The position numbers were made by a program, and so were the translations under genes. 38,381 nucleotides of DNA from a virus. The stretch spans positions 1 through 38,381 of the IMG/VR virus record IMGVR_UViG_3300044953_000566; one strand, given 5' to 3'. Position 1 is the first letter of the stretch. Each line of letters starts with the position of its first letter. The notes under the pieces are model-generated. The model did no database searches. It saw only the letters and a program-made list of their open reading frames with translations, and was not told where the DNA came from. This document shows positions 31,087 through 38,302 of the stretch, piece after piece.

Positions 31087-31499
31087 CAGATTTTGGACAT
31101 TGGATTAGTGCTGCATCATTACCTGAAACACCATATGGTTTCATTTATAAAATAACTAATCTCATATCAAATAAATGTTATATTGGTAAGAAGCAAATGG
31201 TATCGGTTAAAAAGATGCTACCACTTAAAGGTCGTAAAAACAAAAGACATAAAGAAGTAGAAACAGATTGGCGTGTATATACTGGTTCGTCAAACGAATT
31301 AAACGCAGATATTGAAAAACACGGCAAAAAAAATTTCAAGTTTGAAATTCTCAGGTTTTGTAATAGTAAGTGGGAACTTGCTTATTATGAAACAAAAATT
31401 CAATTTGAATCAGATGTATTAGTATCTGAAAACTTTTACAACGGTATTATTAACTGTCGTATTGGAAAAGCGCCAAAAAGTCATATAATACAAGAATGA
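31083..31499 (+). CDS. GIY-YIG family endonuclease
   Basis: 138 residues. The GIY-YIG core is YGFIYKITN followed by CYIGKK, then WRVYTGSSNELNADIEKHGKKNF, with a catalytic Glu candidate in the later ELAYYETKIQFE segment. Phage relatives are free-standing homing endonucleases or Seg-like nucleases. It overlaps the genes on both sides by four bases, so it has been fixed into the operon rather than sitting as a mobile insertion. No DNA-binding tail is seen. Confidence 0.8.
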   Translation: MTDFGHWISAASLPETPYGFIYKITNLISNKCYIGKKQMVSVKKMLPLKGRKNKRHKEVETDWRVYTGSSNELNADIEKHGKKNFKFEILRFCNSKWELAYYETKIQFESDVLVSENFYNGIINCRIGKAPKSHIIQE

Positions 31500-32029
31500 C
31501 GTGTAAAATAGCACATAAAGGTGTTTTGTTTGTTGATTTTTTACAATTTGTGCGAGATAATTGCTGCAAAACTTATACCCAAACTTTACAAACATACAAT
31601 CTACCGAATGATATAACTAACAAAGATGTTACATCTATCTTTTATCATACAATATTACAATGCATTATATCATATTTTACATCTCTAAAAACTCATGATA
31701 AAAAGATATTTTATGTAAATAAAACTAAATTACAAAAATGCTGCCTTGTTGGTGATAATGATTTGATTGTATTCTTGCAGTTTTTTGTCAAATTTATTAA
31801 AACCATAAAAACAAAGCTAAACTTAATTGTTATTTGTGAAAACTATTCACTCAAAAAATATGTTAGCCTTTTAGATATGGATGTCAATGTTAATGAAAGT
31901 TTTCATAAAGCTCTCATGGTAAAGGAGATATCAGCTGAAAAGATATACAAATTCCTCGAAAAATGTGGGTTAAAACAGCTATCAAAAACATATAAGCAAG
32001 ATGTCAATGTAAAATTCTGGCTTAAATAA
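31496..32029 (+). CDS. Hypothetical protein, 177 aa
   Basis: An unrecognised, helix-rich and Lys/Cys-rich protein (MTCKIAHKGVLFVDFLQFV). It overlaps the GIY-YIG gene by four bases (ATGA). Two hydrophobic helices (LIVFLQFFVKFI and KLNLIVICENY) are not long or apolar enough for confident membrane segments. Its role is unknown; its place among the endonuclease and late genes suggests co-expression. Confidence 0.55.
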   Translation: MTCKIAHKGVLFVDFLQFVRDNCCKTYTQTLQTYNLPNDITNKDVTSIFYHTILQCIISYFTSLKTHDKKIFYVNKTKLQKCCLVGDNDLIVFLQFFVKFIKTIKTKLNLIVICENYSLKKYVSLLDMDVNVNESFHKALMVKEISAEKIYKFLEKCGLKQLSKTYKQDVNVKFWLK

Positions 32030-32035
32030 TAAATA
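32028..32035 (+). promoter_or_regulatory. Late-promoter-like octamer AATAAATA, 5 nt before ATG
   Basis: AATAAATA, then ATTTT, then the ATG at 32041. It overlaps the stop of the preceding gene. Confidence 0.5.
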
Positions 32036-32040
32036 ATTTT

Positions 32041-32445
32041 ATGTCAAAATTTTTAGATTTGGTGAATGAGTTTTCGCGTTCAGTATCAGCTACACCCGCA
32101 GAACCAACATGTGGTTTGACGAGGTTATTCGTTAAACTATGTGATACACTGCAAATTGGTTACGAACAAACTAGTGATGGGTTTTTAATAAAAATACCTG
32201 CAGAAGAAGAAAACCAAGATTTATCTAAATATACAGCAACAGCTGCTATTGATAGTAATGTTGAAGGGTTAGCTAGCAAAGCTAATATTGCGTCTCGTAT
32301 ATTTGGTACCACGGCTGGAAAAGCAAAGGCAGCTGTAAAAGATAGAGCTAATTTGGCACCACTACTAGTAACAGCATATCAAGATCTTACTAACCAGATT
32401 AAAACCGCATTAATGAATGTAAAGAAACCTTCTACACCAAAATGA
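32041..32445 (+). CDS. Small late protein, 134 aa
   Basis: Starts MSKFLDLVNEFSRSV, again an aromatic/charged helix. It continues with a Cys-containing domain and a Lys/Ala-rich helical C terminus (GTTAGKAKAAVKDRANL). Family unknown. The late octamer precedes it at the standard five-base distance. It overlaps the next gene by four bases. Likely a virion or head-internal component of the operon extending to 36302. Confidence 0.55.
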   Translation: MSKFLDLVNEFSRSVSATPAEPTCGLTRLFVKLCDTLQIGYEQTSDGFLIKIPAEEENQDLSKYTATAAIDSNVEGLASKANIASRIFGTTAGKAKAAVKDRANLAPLLVTAYQDLTNQIKTALMNVKKPSTPK

Positions 32446-32813
32446 AAAAGACTTTACAAATAATCGAACAGACTTATCAATTACTTGAACAAGATGCACT
32501 ATCAGCTGATACTGCAGCTCCTCAACCTGACCCAACTATGCCAGCAGAAGCTCCATCAGCTGAAGGCCAGCCAGAAGTTGCACCACTAACATCAGAGGGT
32601 GAAGTTTCTCTTATCAAAAAATTAGTTACTTTAATTAAGTCTGTTGTTGCAACAACCCCAGATGACAATACCCGTACAAAAATTGCTAACTTTAATGTTG
32701 ATAGTGTAACACCCAAAAACGCACGCGATATGCTTGCAAAATTTGAAAATATGCTTATTACAAACAAAAGTGATTTTGAGACATCTCAAATAGATAATCA
32801 GTATGGATTATAA
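32442..32813 (+). CDS. Small acidic protein, similar in layout to 1700-2107
   Basis: 123 residues. MKKTLQIIEQTYQLLEQD is followed by an Ala/Pro/Glu-rich linker (AAPQPDPTMPAEAPSAEG) and a helical C-terminal half. The LLEQD sequence and the linker parallel the protein at 1700, which reads FLEQDD plus an acidic Ala linker, so they may be paralogues. LLE fits the I/L-x-E form of the T4 prohead protease site. Overlaps the neighbours on both sides by 4-11 bases. Confidence 0.55.
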   Translation: MKKTLQIIEQTYQLLEQDALSADTAAPQPDPTMPAEAPSAEGQPEVAPLTSEGEVSLIKKLVTLIKSVVATTPDDNTRTKIANFNVDSVTPKNARDMLAKFENMLITNKSDFETSQIDNQYGL

Positions 32814-34221
32814 TCTAACAAAACTTTACGAAAAAGTTTATGATCGAAAAGATTATAAACCACAACCAACATTGCGTGATAAATATAATATTGTAAAAGA
32901 AAATGCTCAACTCACAGTATCAAAAAATGATGAAATTATTATTAATGAACCCATTACAGATGATTTTGTAAAAAAAGTAAAAAGAGATATTAATGTAAAT
33001 AAACAATTTGAAGGTAGAGAAAGTGGTTCTTTTGAAGCTGTAGTTGATGGTATTTTACAAGCTAAGGGGTGGGCTAACGGTAATTCTGCTTATGTAGCAG
33101 ATGTGTTAAACCCTGTAATGTTTATTTTTAAATCATATGATTTAAACATTACAAATGAAACAATTTCAAAATTTAAAAAATTGCAAGTTTCGCCAAATAC
33201 ACCATTTCGCACTATGTTAATGTCAAGTGGTATAAAAAGTTGGTACAATGTATTACCAGAAGAGTTTGTAAATCTATTTGAAGTAGCAGAAGATGCAAAA
33301 GATGCGTTTGAAAAATTATACAATATTAAATTTCTTGTCAATACGGTTAGTGTGGGTAAGGGAGAACTAATCAGCACAATAATATCAGATGCTAAAAAAG
33401 GTGATGTTGGTGATTTGGATTTTCCAGGGTTTGGTGAGTATGAAATTAAAGGCACAGGCGCTAGGTTAGGTGGTGATGGGTACACATTACAAACATCAAA
33501 AAAGCTGGAAGAAATTTTAAGTACAAAATCTGCAGATTTAGGTGCAAAGAGTCTTAAAGTAATCAAACAAAAAGTTTTAACTTCTATTAGTAACGTTGTT
33601 GGTAAACTTAGATGGGCCGCACATGGTGTTAAAATTTCAAAGTCAATTGAAGATACAGATAATATAGAAGAAATAAAAAACATTACTGATTCAATTGTTT
33701 TTGATCCCGACCCTGCTAAAGATCAAAAACTTAAACAAAGTGTAATAAAAACTATTGAAACGAGCTATAATAAAGTTTCAAAAATTAAGGGTAAAAATAT
33801 GTCATTTTCTACCAGTATAGCTACTTTCTTTATGAAAGATAATAATCTTTCTTATGATGATGTTATATCTGGATTAGTTAATACAAGAAATTATAAAAGT
33901 GTAAATATTGACGATTTAGTAACCGGTATTAAAGCTATTGTTACCCCTAACAATTTTGAAAGCTTTTTAGATCCAACATCCACAAATATAAGACCGCTAA
34001 TTGCTGCAATTCATTTAGCATGCTATCGTAATGATAAATTATTTAACGGTATTGTATTTACAAATGATGACATTAAGAGATTTCATCCTGTAATATTTTC
34101 CGGTGAAAGTAATTTAAGTAATGAAATTCCTAAGTTTTTCGAAATGTTTAGTAAGGGGTTTGTTTTTAATATGTCAATAGATCCAACGAGAACAAGTTTA
34201 GGTATAACCCTCAATCAATAA
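32803..34221 (+). CDS. Putative PD-(D/E)xK-type nuclease, 472 aa
   Basis: A long soluble protein. The central segment GKGELIST (Glu188), KGDVGDLDF (Asp204), EYEIKGTGARLGG (Glu214-Ile-Lys216) fits the spacing of a PD-(D/E)xK nuclease fold, as in type II restriction enzymes. The remainder is helical with no domain I recognise. It overlaps the upstream gene by 11 bases and is followed after two bases by the ligase-like gene. The nuclease call is a motif-level inference. A virion-delivered nuclease would fit the surrounding late enzyme set. Confidence 0.5.
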   Translation: MDYNLTKLYEKVYDRKDYKPQPTLRDKYNIVKENAQLTVSKNDEIIINEPITDDFVKKVKRDINVNKQFEGRESGSFEAVVDGILQAKGWANGNSAYVADVLNPVMFIFKSYDLNITNETISKFKKLQVSPNTPFRTMLMSSGIKSWYNVLPEEFVNLFEVAEDAKDAFEKLYNIKFLVNTVSVGKGELISTIISDAKKGDVGDLDFPGFGEYEIKGTGARLGGDGYTLQTSKKLEEILSTKSADLGAKSLKVIKQKVLTSISNVVGKLRWAAHGVKISKSIEDTDNIEEIKNITDSIVFDPDPAKDQKLKQSVIKTIETSYNKVSKIKGKNMSFSTSIATFFMKDNNLSYDDVISGLVNTRNYKSVNIDDLVTGIKAIVTPNNFESFLDPTSTNIRPLIAAIHLACYRNDKLFNGIVFTNDDIKRFHPVIFSGESNLSNEIPKFFEMFSKGFVFNMSIDPTRTSLGITLNQ

Positions 34222-34223
34222 AC

Positions 34224-35276
34224 ATGACAACATTTAAAGAATTTTATCAATTAATTTCAGAAGGTGGTGCAGCTGGCCATATGGCTCACCCATTTGATAT
34301 ACCTTCTATTACAACTGGTACACAATTAATTAACGCCTTTGATAAAATTTGGAAGAGTGTATCCCAAACACCTGCATCTGTTAAAATCGATGGTGTAAAT
34401 GTATCTTTCAAAGTAGTTGGTAATCAGTTTGCTCTTGATAGGGGTTCAATGAAACCAATTGATGTTAACGGTATAACTATCGATCGAATCGGTGAGCGAT
34501 TCCCAGAAGGACATGGTATGATAGATGCAGCAACTACAATGTTGTCATTTTTAAATGAAGCTTTACCTAGTTGTTTGCCGGAATTAAAAACACTAGGATT
34601 ACTCAAAGATCCTACAAAGTTTATTAATTCAGAATATGTGAGTGGTGGTAAAACCAATGTAATGCAGTATGATAAAAACTTTTTAGCATTTCACGGTATT
34701 AATAAATTTCAACAAATAACACCAACAAGAAGAGAATCAAGTGAAGTACCATTTAATCGCACAGCTTTAAATAAACTAGCTAAAAAAATAAAACCCTATG
34801 CAGCAAAGTATGGATTTGATATCGTCACTTCAGTCCCCACAGAAGTAAAAGGGGAGCCTAATTTTAGTAACGTGTTACAGCAACCATTTACTGTTAACTA
34901 TAGTGATAACAACACGGTTACAAAACCGTTAGGGGAATGGCTCAAACAAGCAAAAAATCCATTTGGTTATATGATAAAAACGACCGATAATAAAAAAATT
35001 GGTGCATTATCAAAACAGGTATACATGACCCTATTAAATGGTACACCATTAGATCAATTTATAGCTGATAAAATTAATTTTAAGCCAGCAATTAACGGGG
35101 CTGTGTTTTATCACACAACAAGAGTTCTCGGTAATGAAATTCTTAATAACCTTACATCAGAAATGGGTGATATTACCGATCACGAAGGTGTGGTGGTAAG
35201 AGGTGTATTCTCAAGACCGGTTAAAATTACCGGTGAGTTTATAGTAAGAGGTTTAGAAAGTGCATTTAAAAAATGA
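34224..35276 (+). CDS. Nucleotidyltransferase/ligase-like protein with KxDG motif
   Basis: 350 residues. Motif I of the covalent nucleotidyltransferase superfamily is SVKIDGVNVSF, with Lys54 the candidate adenylated residue. Motif IIIa-like LAFHGINKF, then motif IV HEGVVVRG (Glu321) and a motif V Lys at 334, are in the right order. The start MTTFKEFYQLISEGG closely follows the T4 capsid-targeting peptide, with ISE matching the I-x-E cleavage site. Related proteins are common in marine T4-like phages. It could seal nicks or attach nucleotides. It overlaps the next gene by four bases. Confidence 0.7.
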   Translation: MTTFKEFYQLISEGGAAGHMAHPFDIPSITTGTQLINAFDKIWKSVSQTPASVKIDGVNVSFKVVGNQFALDRGSMKPIDVNGITIDRIGERFPEGHGMIDAATTMLSFLNEALPSCLPELKTLGLLKDPTKFINSEYVSGGKTNVMQYDKNFLAFHGINKFQQITPTRRESSEVPFNRTALNKLAKKIKPYAAKYGFDIVTSVPTEVKGEPNFSNVLQQPFTVNYSDNNTVTKPLGEWLKQAKNPFGYMIKTTDNKKIGALSKQVYMTLLNGTPLDQFIADKINFKPAINGAVFYHTTRVLGNEILNNLTSEMGDITDHEGVVVRGVFSRPVKITGEFIVRGLESAFKK

Positions 35277-35923
35277 AATCATTTAAACTATTTTTTGAGC
35301 AAGATCAAAGACCACGTACAATTGCAGTATATGCAGGAAGATTTCACCCGTTTCATATTGGACATACCGGTATATTTAAACAATTAGTAGATCGTTTTGG
35401 TTCTGAAAATGTATATATCACAACAAGTGATAAAGTTGATCCCCCTAAAAGCCCGTTCACATTTCAAGATAAAACAGTTATGATGAAAGCAGCTGGTATA
35501 CCTGAAGATCATATCGTTAAAGAAGAATCACCATATATGCCTAAAAATTTAGCTAATCAGCTAAATTTAGATCCAAACCGTGATTTTATTGTTTTTGGTA
35601 TTGGTCGTAAAGATATGGCAGAAGATCCAAGATTTAGTTTTAAGCCATTGAAGTCAGGAGCACCTAGTTATTTTCAATCATACGATTCAAAAAACTACGA
35701 ACCTTTAGGTAAACATGGTTATATTTTTCCTGTTAATGATATTAACTTCAAAGTAAATGGTGAAAGCATGAAAGGAGCAACTCAAATTCGTGCTAAATAT
35801 ATTCAATCAACAGATAACGAACGAAAAAATATAATCAAGACATTATACCCAGATGCAAATGATATGCTTATATCTGTAATTAAAAATATTTTTGACTCTA
35901 AACTCAAACAGTATGAAACATAA
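35273..35923 (+). CDS. Cytidylyltransferase-like nucleotidyltransferase (HxGH)
   Basis: 216 residues. After MKSFKLFFEQDQRPRT comes AVYAGRFHPFHIGHTG, the nucleotidyltransferase HxGH motif at 28-31. The second signature, GATQIRAKYI, stands in for the ISSTxxR motif. Family members include NMN/nicotinate adenylyltransferases and cytidylyltransferases; the substrate cannot be told from sequence. The N-terminal leader precedes the fold by about 15 residues, consistent with a removable targeting peptide, though FFE lacks the usual I/L. It is translationally coupled to the ligase-like gene by ATGA overlap, implying joint action. Confidence 0.78.
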   Translation: MKSFKLFFEQDQRPRTIAVYAGRFHPFHIGHTGIFKQLVDRFGSENVYITTSDKVDPPKSPFTFQDKTVMMKAAGIPEDHIVKEESPYMPKNLANQLNLDPNRDFIVFGIGRKDMAEDPRFSFKPLKSGAPSYFQSYDSKNYEPLGKHGYIFPVNDINFKVNGESMKGATQIRAKYIQSTDNERKNIIKTLYPDANDMLISVIKNIFDSKLKQYET

Positions 35924-36302
35924 AGACTTACTAGAACTACAATCTCTTTACGAAAACGCTATTTTTGTAGCGAGAGCTATTGATTTATCACCAGAGACTC
36001 ACCAACCAGATATGGCTAGTGATACAGAAAGTCACAACGTGGAAGAAAAAGATCCAAGTGAGATTCATATGGTAAAAGCTGAACTTAAAAAGCTTGCAGA
36101 ATATTCTCACAAATTATATGATATGATTGATAACGTACCTGAATTAGAAGGCTGGGTGGTATCTAAAATCACCAAAGCATCTAACCACATTTCATCAGTA
36201 TATCATTGGTTAGAATACGGACAAGATGTGCATGCTTTATTAACAAATCCTAGTAGTTCGCGAAGAGCTGAAAGTATTAAGTGTTGTAAAAGTTTTAGAT
36301 AA
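35913..36302 (+). CDS. Hypothetical phage protein, 129 aa
   Basis: The start at 35913 (MKHKDLLELQSLYENA) overlaps the preceding gene by 11 bases. The C-terminal half (ELKKLAEYSHKLYDMID, then WVVSKITKASNHISSVYHWLEY) resembles a small helical protein family frequent in T4-like marine phages, with no known function. An acidic region lies between. It ends the plus-strand operon that began near 30826. Confidence 0.6.
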   Translation: MKHKDLLELQSLYENAIFVARAIDLSPETHQPDMASDTESHNVEEKDPSEIHMVKAELKKLAEYSHKLYDMIDNVPELEGWVVSKITKASNHISSVYHWLEYGQDVHALLTNPSSSRRAESIKCCKSFR

Positions 36303-36384
36303 TATGTGATTAACACCTCTATTAAAGCTGGGTATCAAGAGCATAAATAATATTATGAACAAATCCCAAGATAAATCTTGCGGT

Positions 36385-36392
36385 TATAAATA
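36385..36392 (+). promoter_or_regulatory. Consensus T4 late promoter TATAAATA
   Basis: An exact match to the T4 late consensus, four bases (ATAT) before the ATG at 36397. It is the only perfect match noted at a start codon here. Confidence 0.65.
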
Positions 36393-36396
36393 ATAT

Positions 36397-36843
36397 ATGA
36401 TTAAATTTAAACAATACTTTTATGAAAAAGCCGTTGTTGGTCTCATCGAGACTATTTTTATAACCGGTATTGGTGAAGTTGAAGCTAAAATTGATTCTGG
36501 TAATGGTGGGTATAATGTATTACACGGTGTTGATATTGAGACTAATGGTGAAATGGTTTCACTTACAACAATTAATAATAAAAAGATTGTAAAGCCTATA
36601 GCTGAACACGTTACAATCAATGTTGGTGCGGGTAATTTTGAAGATAGACCAGTTGTATTATTTGATATTAAAATAGGGGAACAAAACTTTGATAATGTTA
36701 AATTCTCTATTGGTAACAGATCTAACAACGAGTATAGTGTGTTGATCGGTAAAGATTTTATTAGAAATGATCTAAATGCACTTATTGACGTCAATGGTAA
36801 AAACATGTTTGCAAAACATATTGATGTAGATTATGAATGCTGA
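36397..36843 (+). CDS. Retropepsin-like aspartic protease
   Basis: 148 residues. MIKFKQYFYEKAVVG is another targeting-type N terminus. The active-site sequence EAKIDSGNGGYN (Asp33-Ser-Gly) matches the D-S/T-G motif of retropepsin-like and bacterial RimK-type proteases. A later VLIGKDFIRNDLNALID is the ILxGxDxL-like flap or hydrophobic element. A single-domain enzyme of this size would act as a dimer. Possible roles are prohead maturation or degradation of a host protein after injection. Confidence 0.7.
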   Translation: MIKFKQYFYEKAVVGLIETIFITGIGEVEAKIDSGNGGYNVLHGVDIETNGEMVSLTTINNKKIVKPIAEHVTINVGAGNFEDRPVVLFDIKIGEQNFDNVKFSIGNRSNNEYSVLIGKDFIRNDLNALIDVNGKNMFAKHIDVDYEC

Positions 36844-36881
36844 CGATATTTCTTTTAGTCTTATCTTAGCTCCATTTCTGT

Positions 36882-36902
36882 AATCGTCAGTTCCTGACGA
36901 TT
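36882..36902. terminator. Hairpin after protease gene
   Basis: Perfect 9-bp stem with a three-base loop (AATCGTCAG / CTGACGATT), 38 bases after the protease stop. Without a strong U-tract it is a weak terminator or an RNA-processing element. Confidence 0.5.
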
Positions 36903-37045
36903 GTATGGCTAATGCTCTCTTTAAAATGTCTTTTTATACCATTGCGCTTTATACTGTGTGTCTTTTTCCACATAATTATTGATCTCAAACGATGTTATTT
37001 TTTGACTTTTTCTAAAAAATTTAGAATACCCGTATCGTTCTACCC

Positions 37046-37069
37046 GATTGACTGAAGATCAATCAGTTT
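37046..37069 (+). terminator. Terminator-like hairpin with T-run
   Basis: GATTGA / TCAATC stem followed by AGTTTTTAT, just before the converging metalloprotease gene ends. It may stop plus-strand transcripts. Confidence 0.45.
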
Positions 37070-37549
37070 TTATAACACATTTTTTATAAAGAATTCCCGA
37101 TAACACTTTATTTCATCATCATATAATTTGATATTTTCATTATAGTCTGAGAACATGATGAAGCTTTTATCCAAAGAATGGGGTATTTGTATCACATGTC
37201 CGAATTCATGCAAAGCTGTAGATCTCAAATCATTACCAACACCAAGAACTCGGCGCCAACCCCCAACATTCCATGAATCTCTTACATCAAAAGAAACTTC
37301 CCATCTTCGAGGATTACTATATTGACGGCATTCCCCTATCCGTGTTGGGTTGGTTGATTTGTTGATTTTCAAATCAAAGGAAAACCGAATTTGGAGATCA
37401 CCCGTTCCTTCTTGGAAATATACCAATCCTTCGAAAGCTTTATTCCATTCATTTGCAGCATGTTTGATGCTATTATGAATCTGCGCATGGGACAAATTCT
37501 TGGGTTTATTTACAGGTAAATATCTCCAACATATTAATTCCGACTTCAT
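37070..37549 (-). CDS. Matrixin-like metalloprotease (metzincin)
   Basis: 159 residues. The zinc motif HEFGHVIQIPH has His114, Glu115, His118 and His124. A Met-turn (FIMFSDYN, Met132) follows at the spacing typical of metzincins. The upstream IHNSIKHAANEWNKAF helix and the LQIRFSF strand match the matrixin N-terminal fold. No signal peptide is seen. The protein is the size of a bare catalytic domain, so it may be released on lysis or carried on the virion. It is alone on the minus strand between late plus-strand genes. Confidence 0.85.
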   Translation of the reverse strand: MKSELICWRYLPVNKPKNLSHAQIHNSIKHAANEWNKAFEGLVYFQEGTGDLQIRFSFDLKINKSTNPTRIGECRQYSNPRRWEVSFDVRDSWNVGGWRRVLGVGNDLRSTALHEFGHVIQIPHSLDKSFIMFSDYNENIKLYDDEIKCYREFFIKNVL

Positions 37550-37571
37550 ATTGAATAATTATTAACAATAT

Positions 37572-37579
37572 ACTAAATA
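37572..37579 (+). promoter_or_regulatory. Late-promoter-like octamer ACTAAATA, 5 nt before ATG
   Basis: ACTAAATA, then TTAAT, then the ATG at 37585. Confidence 0.45.
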
Positions 37580-37584
37580 TTAAT

Positions 37585-37884
37585 ATGGCATTTCAAAATA
37601 TAAATACTTGCAGATCTTTTCAATTATCATGCAACACAAATTTGGTATCATTGACTTCACAGCCTTGTTCTGAAGTTATCATCTATAATAGAACTGGTAA
37701 TATTTTGGAAGTTTATGACCAAGGATATACAGCATCCGATAATGCTTTCTTACTTTCTGCAGGTGATAGCTTTGTAGTAAGAGGTGTTACAGATAGTAAT
37801 CAGATTAGTGCCAAATGCACGTCTGGTGATGGTATTTTTTGTTATAGAACACAGTTCTTTTCGAATTTTTCTCACAGTAATTAG
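37585..37884 (+). CDS. Small beta-rich, Cys-containing protein, 99 aa (possible virion decoration)
   Basis: A beta-strand-rich protein without a signal peptide. Cysteines are spread through it (NTCRSFQLSCN, SQPCSE, AKCTSG, IFCYRT). The strands and turns (VIIYNRTGNILEVYDQGY, LLSAGDSFVVRGV) are reminiscent of small phage capsid-decoration or fibre-tip folds. The late octamer precedes it at the standard distance. Function inferred only. Confidence 0.55.
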   Translation: MAFQNINTCRSFQLSCNTNLVSLTSQPCSEVIIYNRTGNILEVYDQGYTASDNAFLLSAGDSFVVRGVTDSNQISAKCTSGDGIFCYRTQFFSNFSHSN

Positions 37885-37924
37885 AAAAATATACTATTAT
37901 CATTTGAATGAATATTGGTGATAT

Positions 37925-38302
37925 ATGATCAAATACATCCCAGCATCTGCCGCAAAAGAACTAAGCAAAGCCCTTTGGCTTTTGGCAAATCCTAATACTG
38001 ACAACAGAGTAACTTCTGAGATGTTCCCTATTGAAGTTGATAAGAATGGAGCTGTCTGGCTTGTGGTGAATGACGAGTTTCAAATCATTGTGCATCCTGA
38101 CGCGAAGCTGGGTCGTATCGCCGACATCTTGCAGCCGTGGGTTGACTCTGGCCATCTGCCTGCTGACACGATTCCGAATCTGGCGGCGCTGGTGTCGAGC
38201 TTGGCAGGCAAGCCATTGGTGGTTTATTCGGCCTTTCCCCAGCTCTTCAAGGACATGAGCAAGAGCGAAGAAGAGCTTGCTGCGGAGGGGCTGATTGAAT
38301 GA
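37925..38302 (+). CDS. Hypothetical protein, 125 aa, with compositional shift inside
   Basis: A mixed alpha/beta protein, MIKYIPASAAKELSKALWLLAN..., with no family I recognise. The first third uses the AT-rich codons of the window. From about 38090 onward the codons become GC-rich, and the G+C content rises to well over half. It overlaps the next ORF by four bases (ATGA), so it is probably in a lysis or tail-end module. Either recent recombination with a GC-rich donor or a joined assembly could produce the shift. Confidence 0.55.
   Translation: MIKYIPASAAKELSKALWLLANPNTDNRVTSEMFPIEVDKNGAVWLVVNDEFQIIVHPDAKLGRIADILQPWVDSGHLPADTIPNLAALVSSLAGKPLVVYSAFPQLFKDMSKSEEELAAEGLIE

Larger units (their letters stand above)
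36844..37069. other. Intergenic region with hairpins
   Basis: A 226-base spacer between convergent genes. It holds a perfect 9-bp stem, AATCGTCAG-TTC-CTGACGATT (36882-36902), and a terminator-like hairpin at 37046-37069. No ORF or tRNA is seen. Confidence 0.5.

Noticed and set aside
33090-33683. Long antisense ORF (197 aa) within the nuclease-like gene
   Set aside because: Ser/Phe-rich composition typical of the reverse frame of AT-rich genes, no ribosome site, and the plus-strand gene explains the region.
36367-36380. CAAGAT-AA-ATCTTG hairpin upstream of the protease gene
   Set aside because: A six-base stem in AT-rich DNA without a T-run; too weak to call a terminator.
36420-36806. Antisense ORF (128 aa) opposite the aspartic protease
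   Set aside because: The plus-strand frame has an active-site motif and a consensus late promoter; the reverse frame is a shadow.
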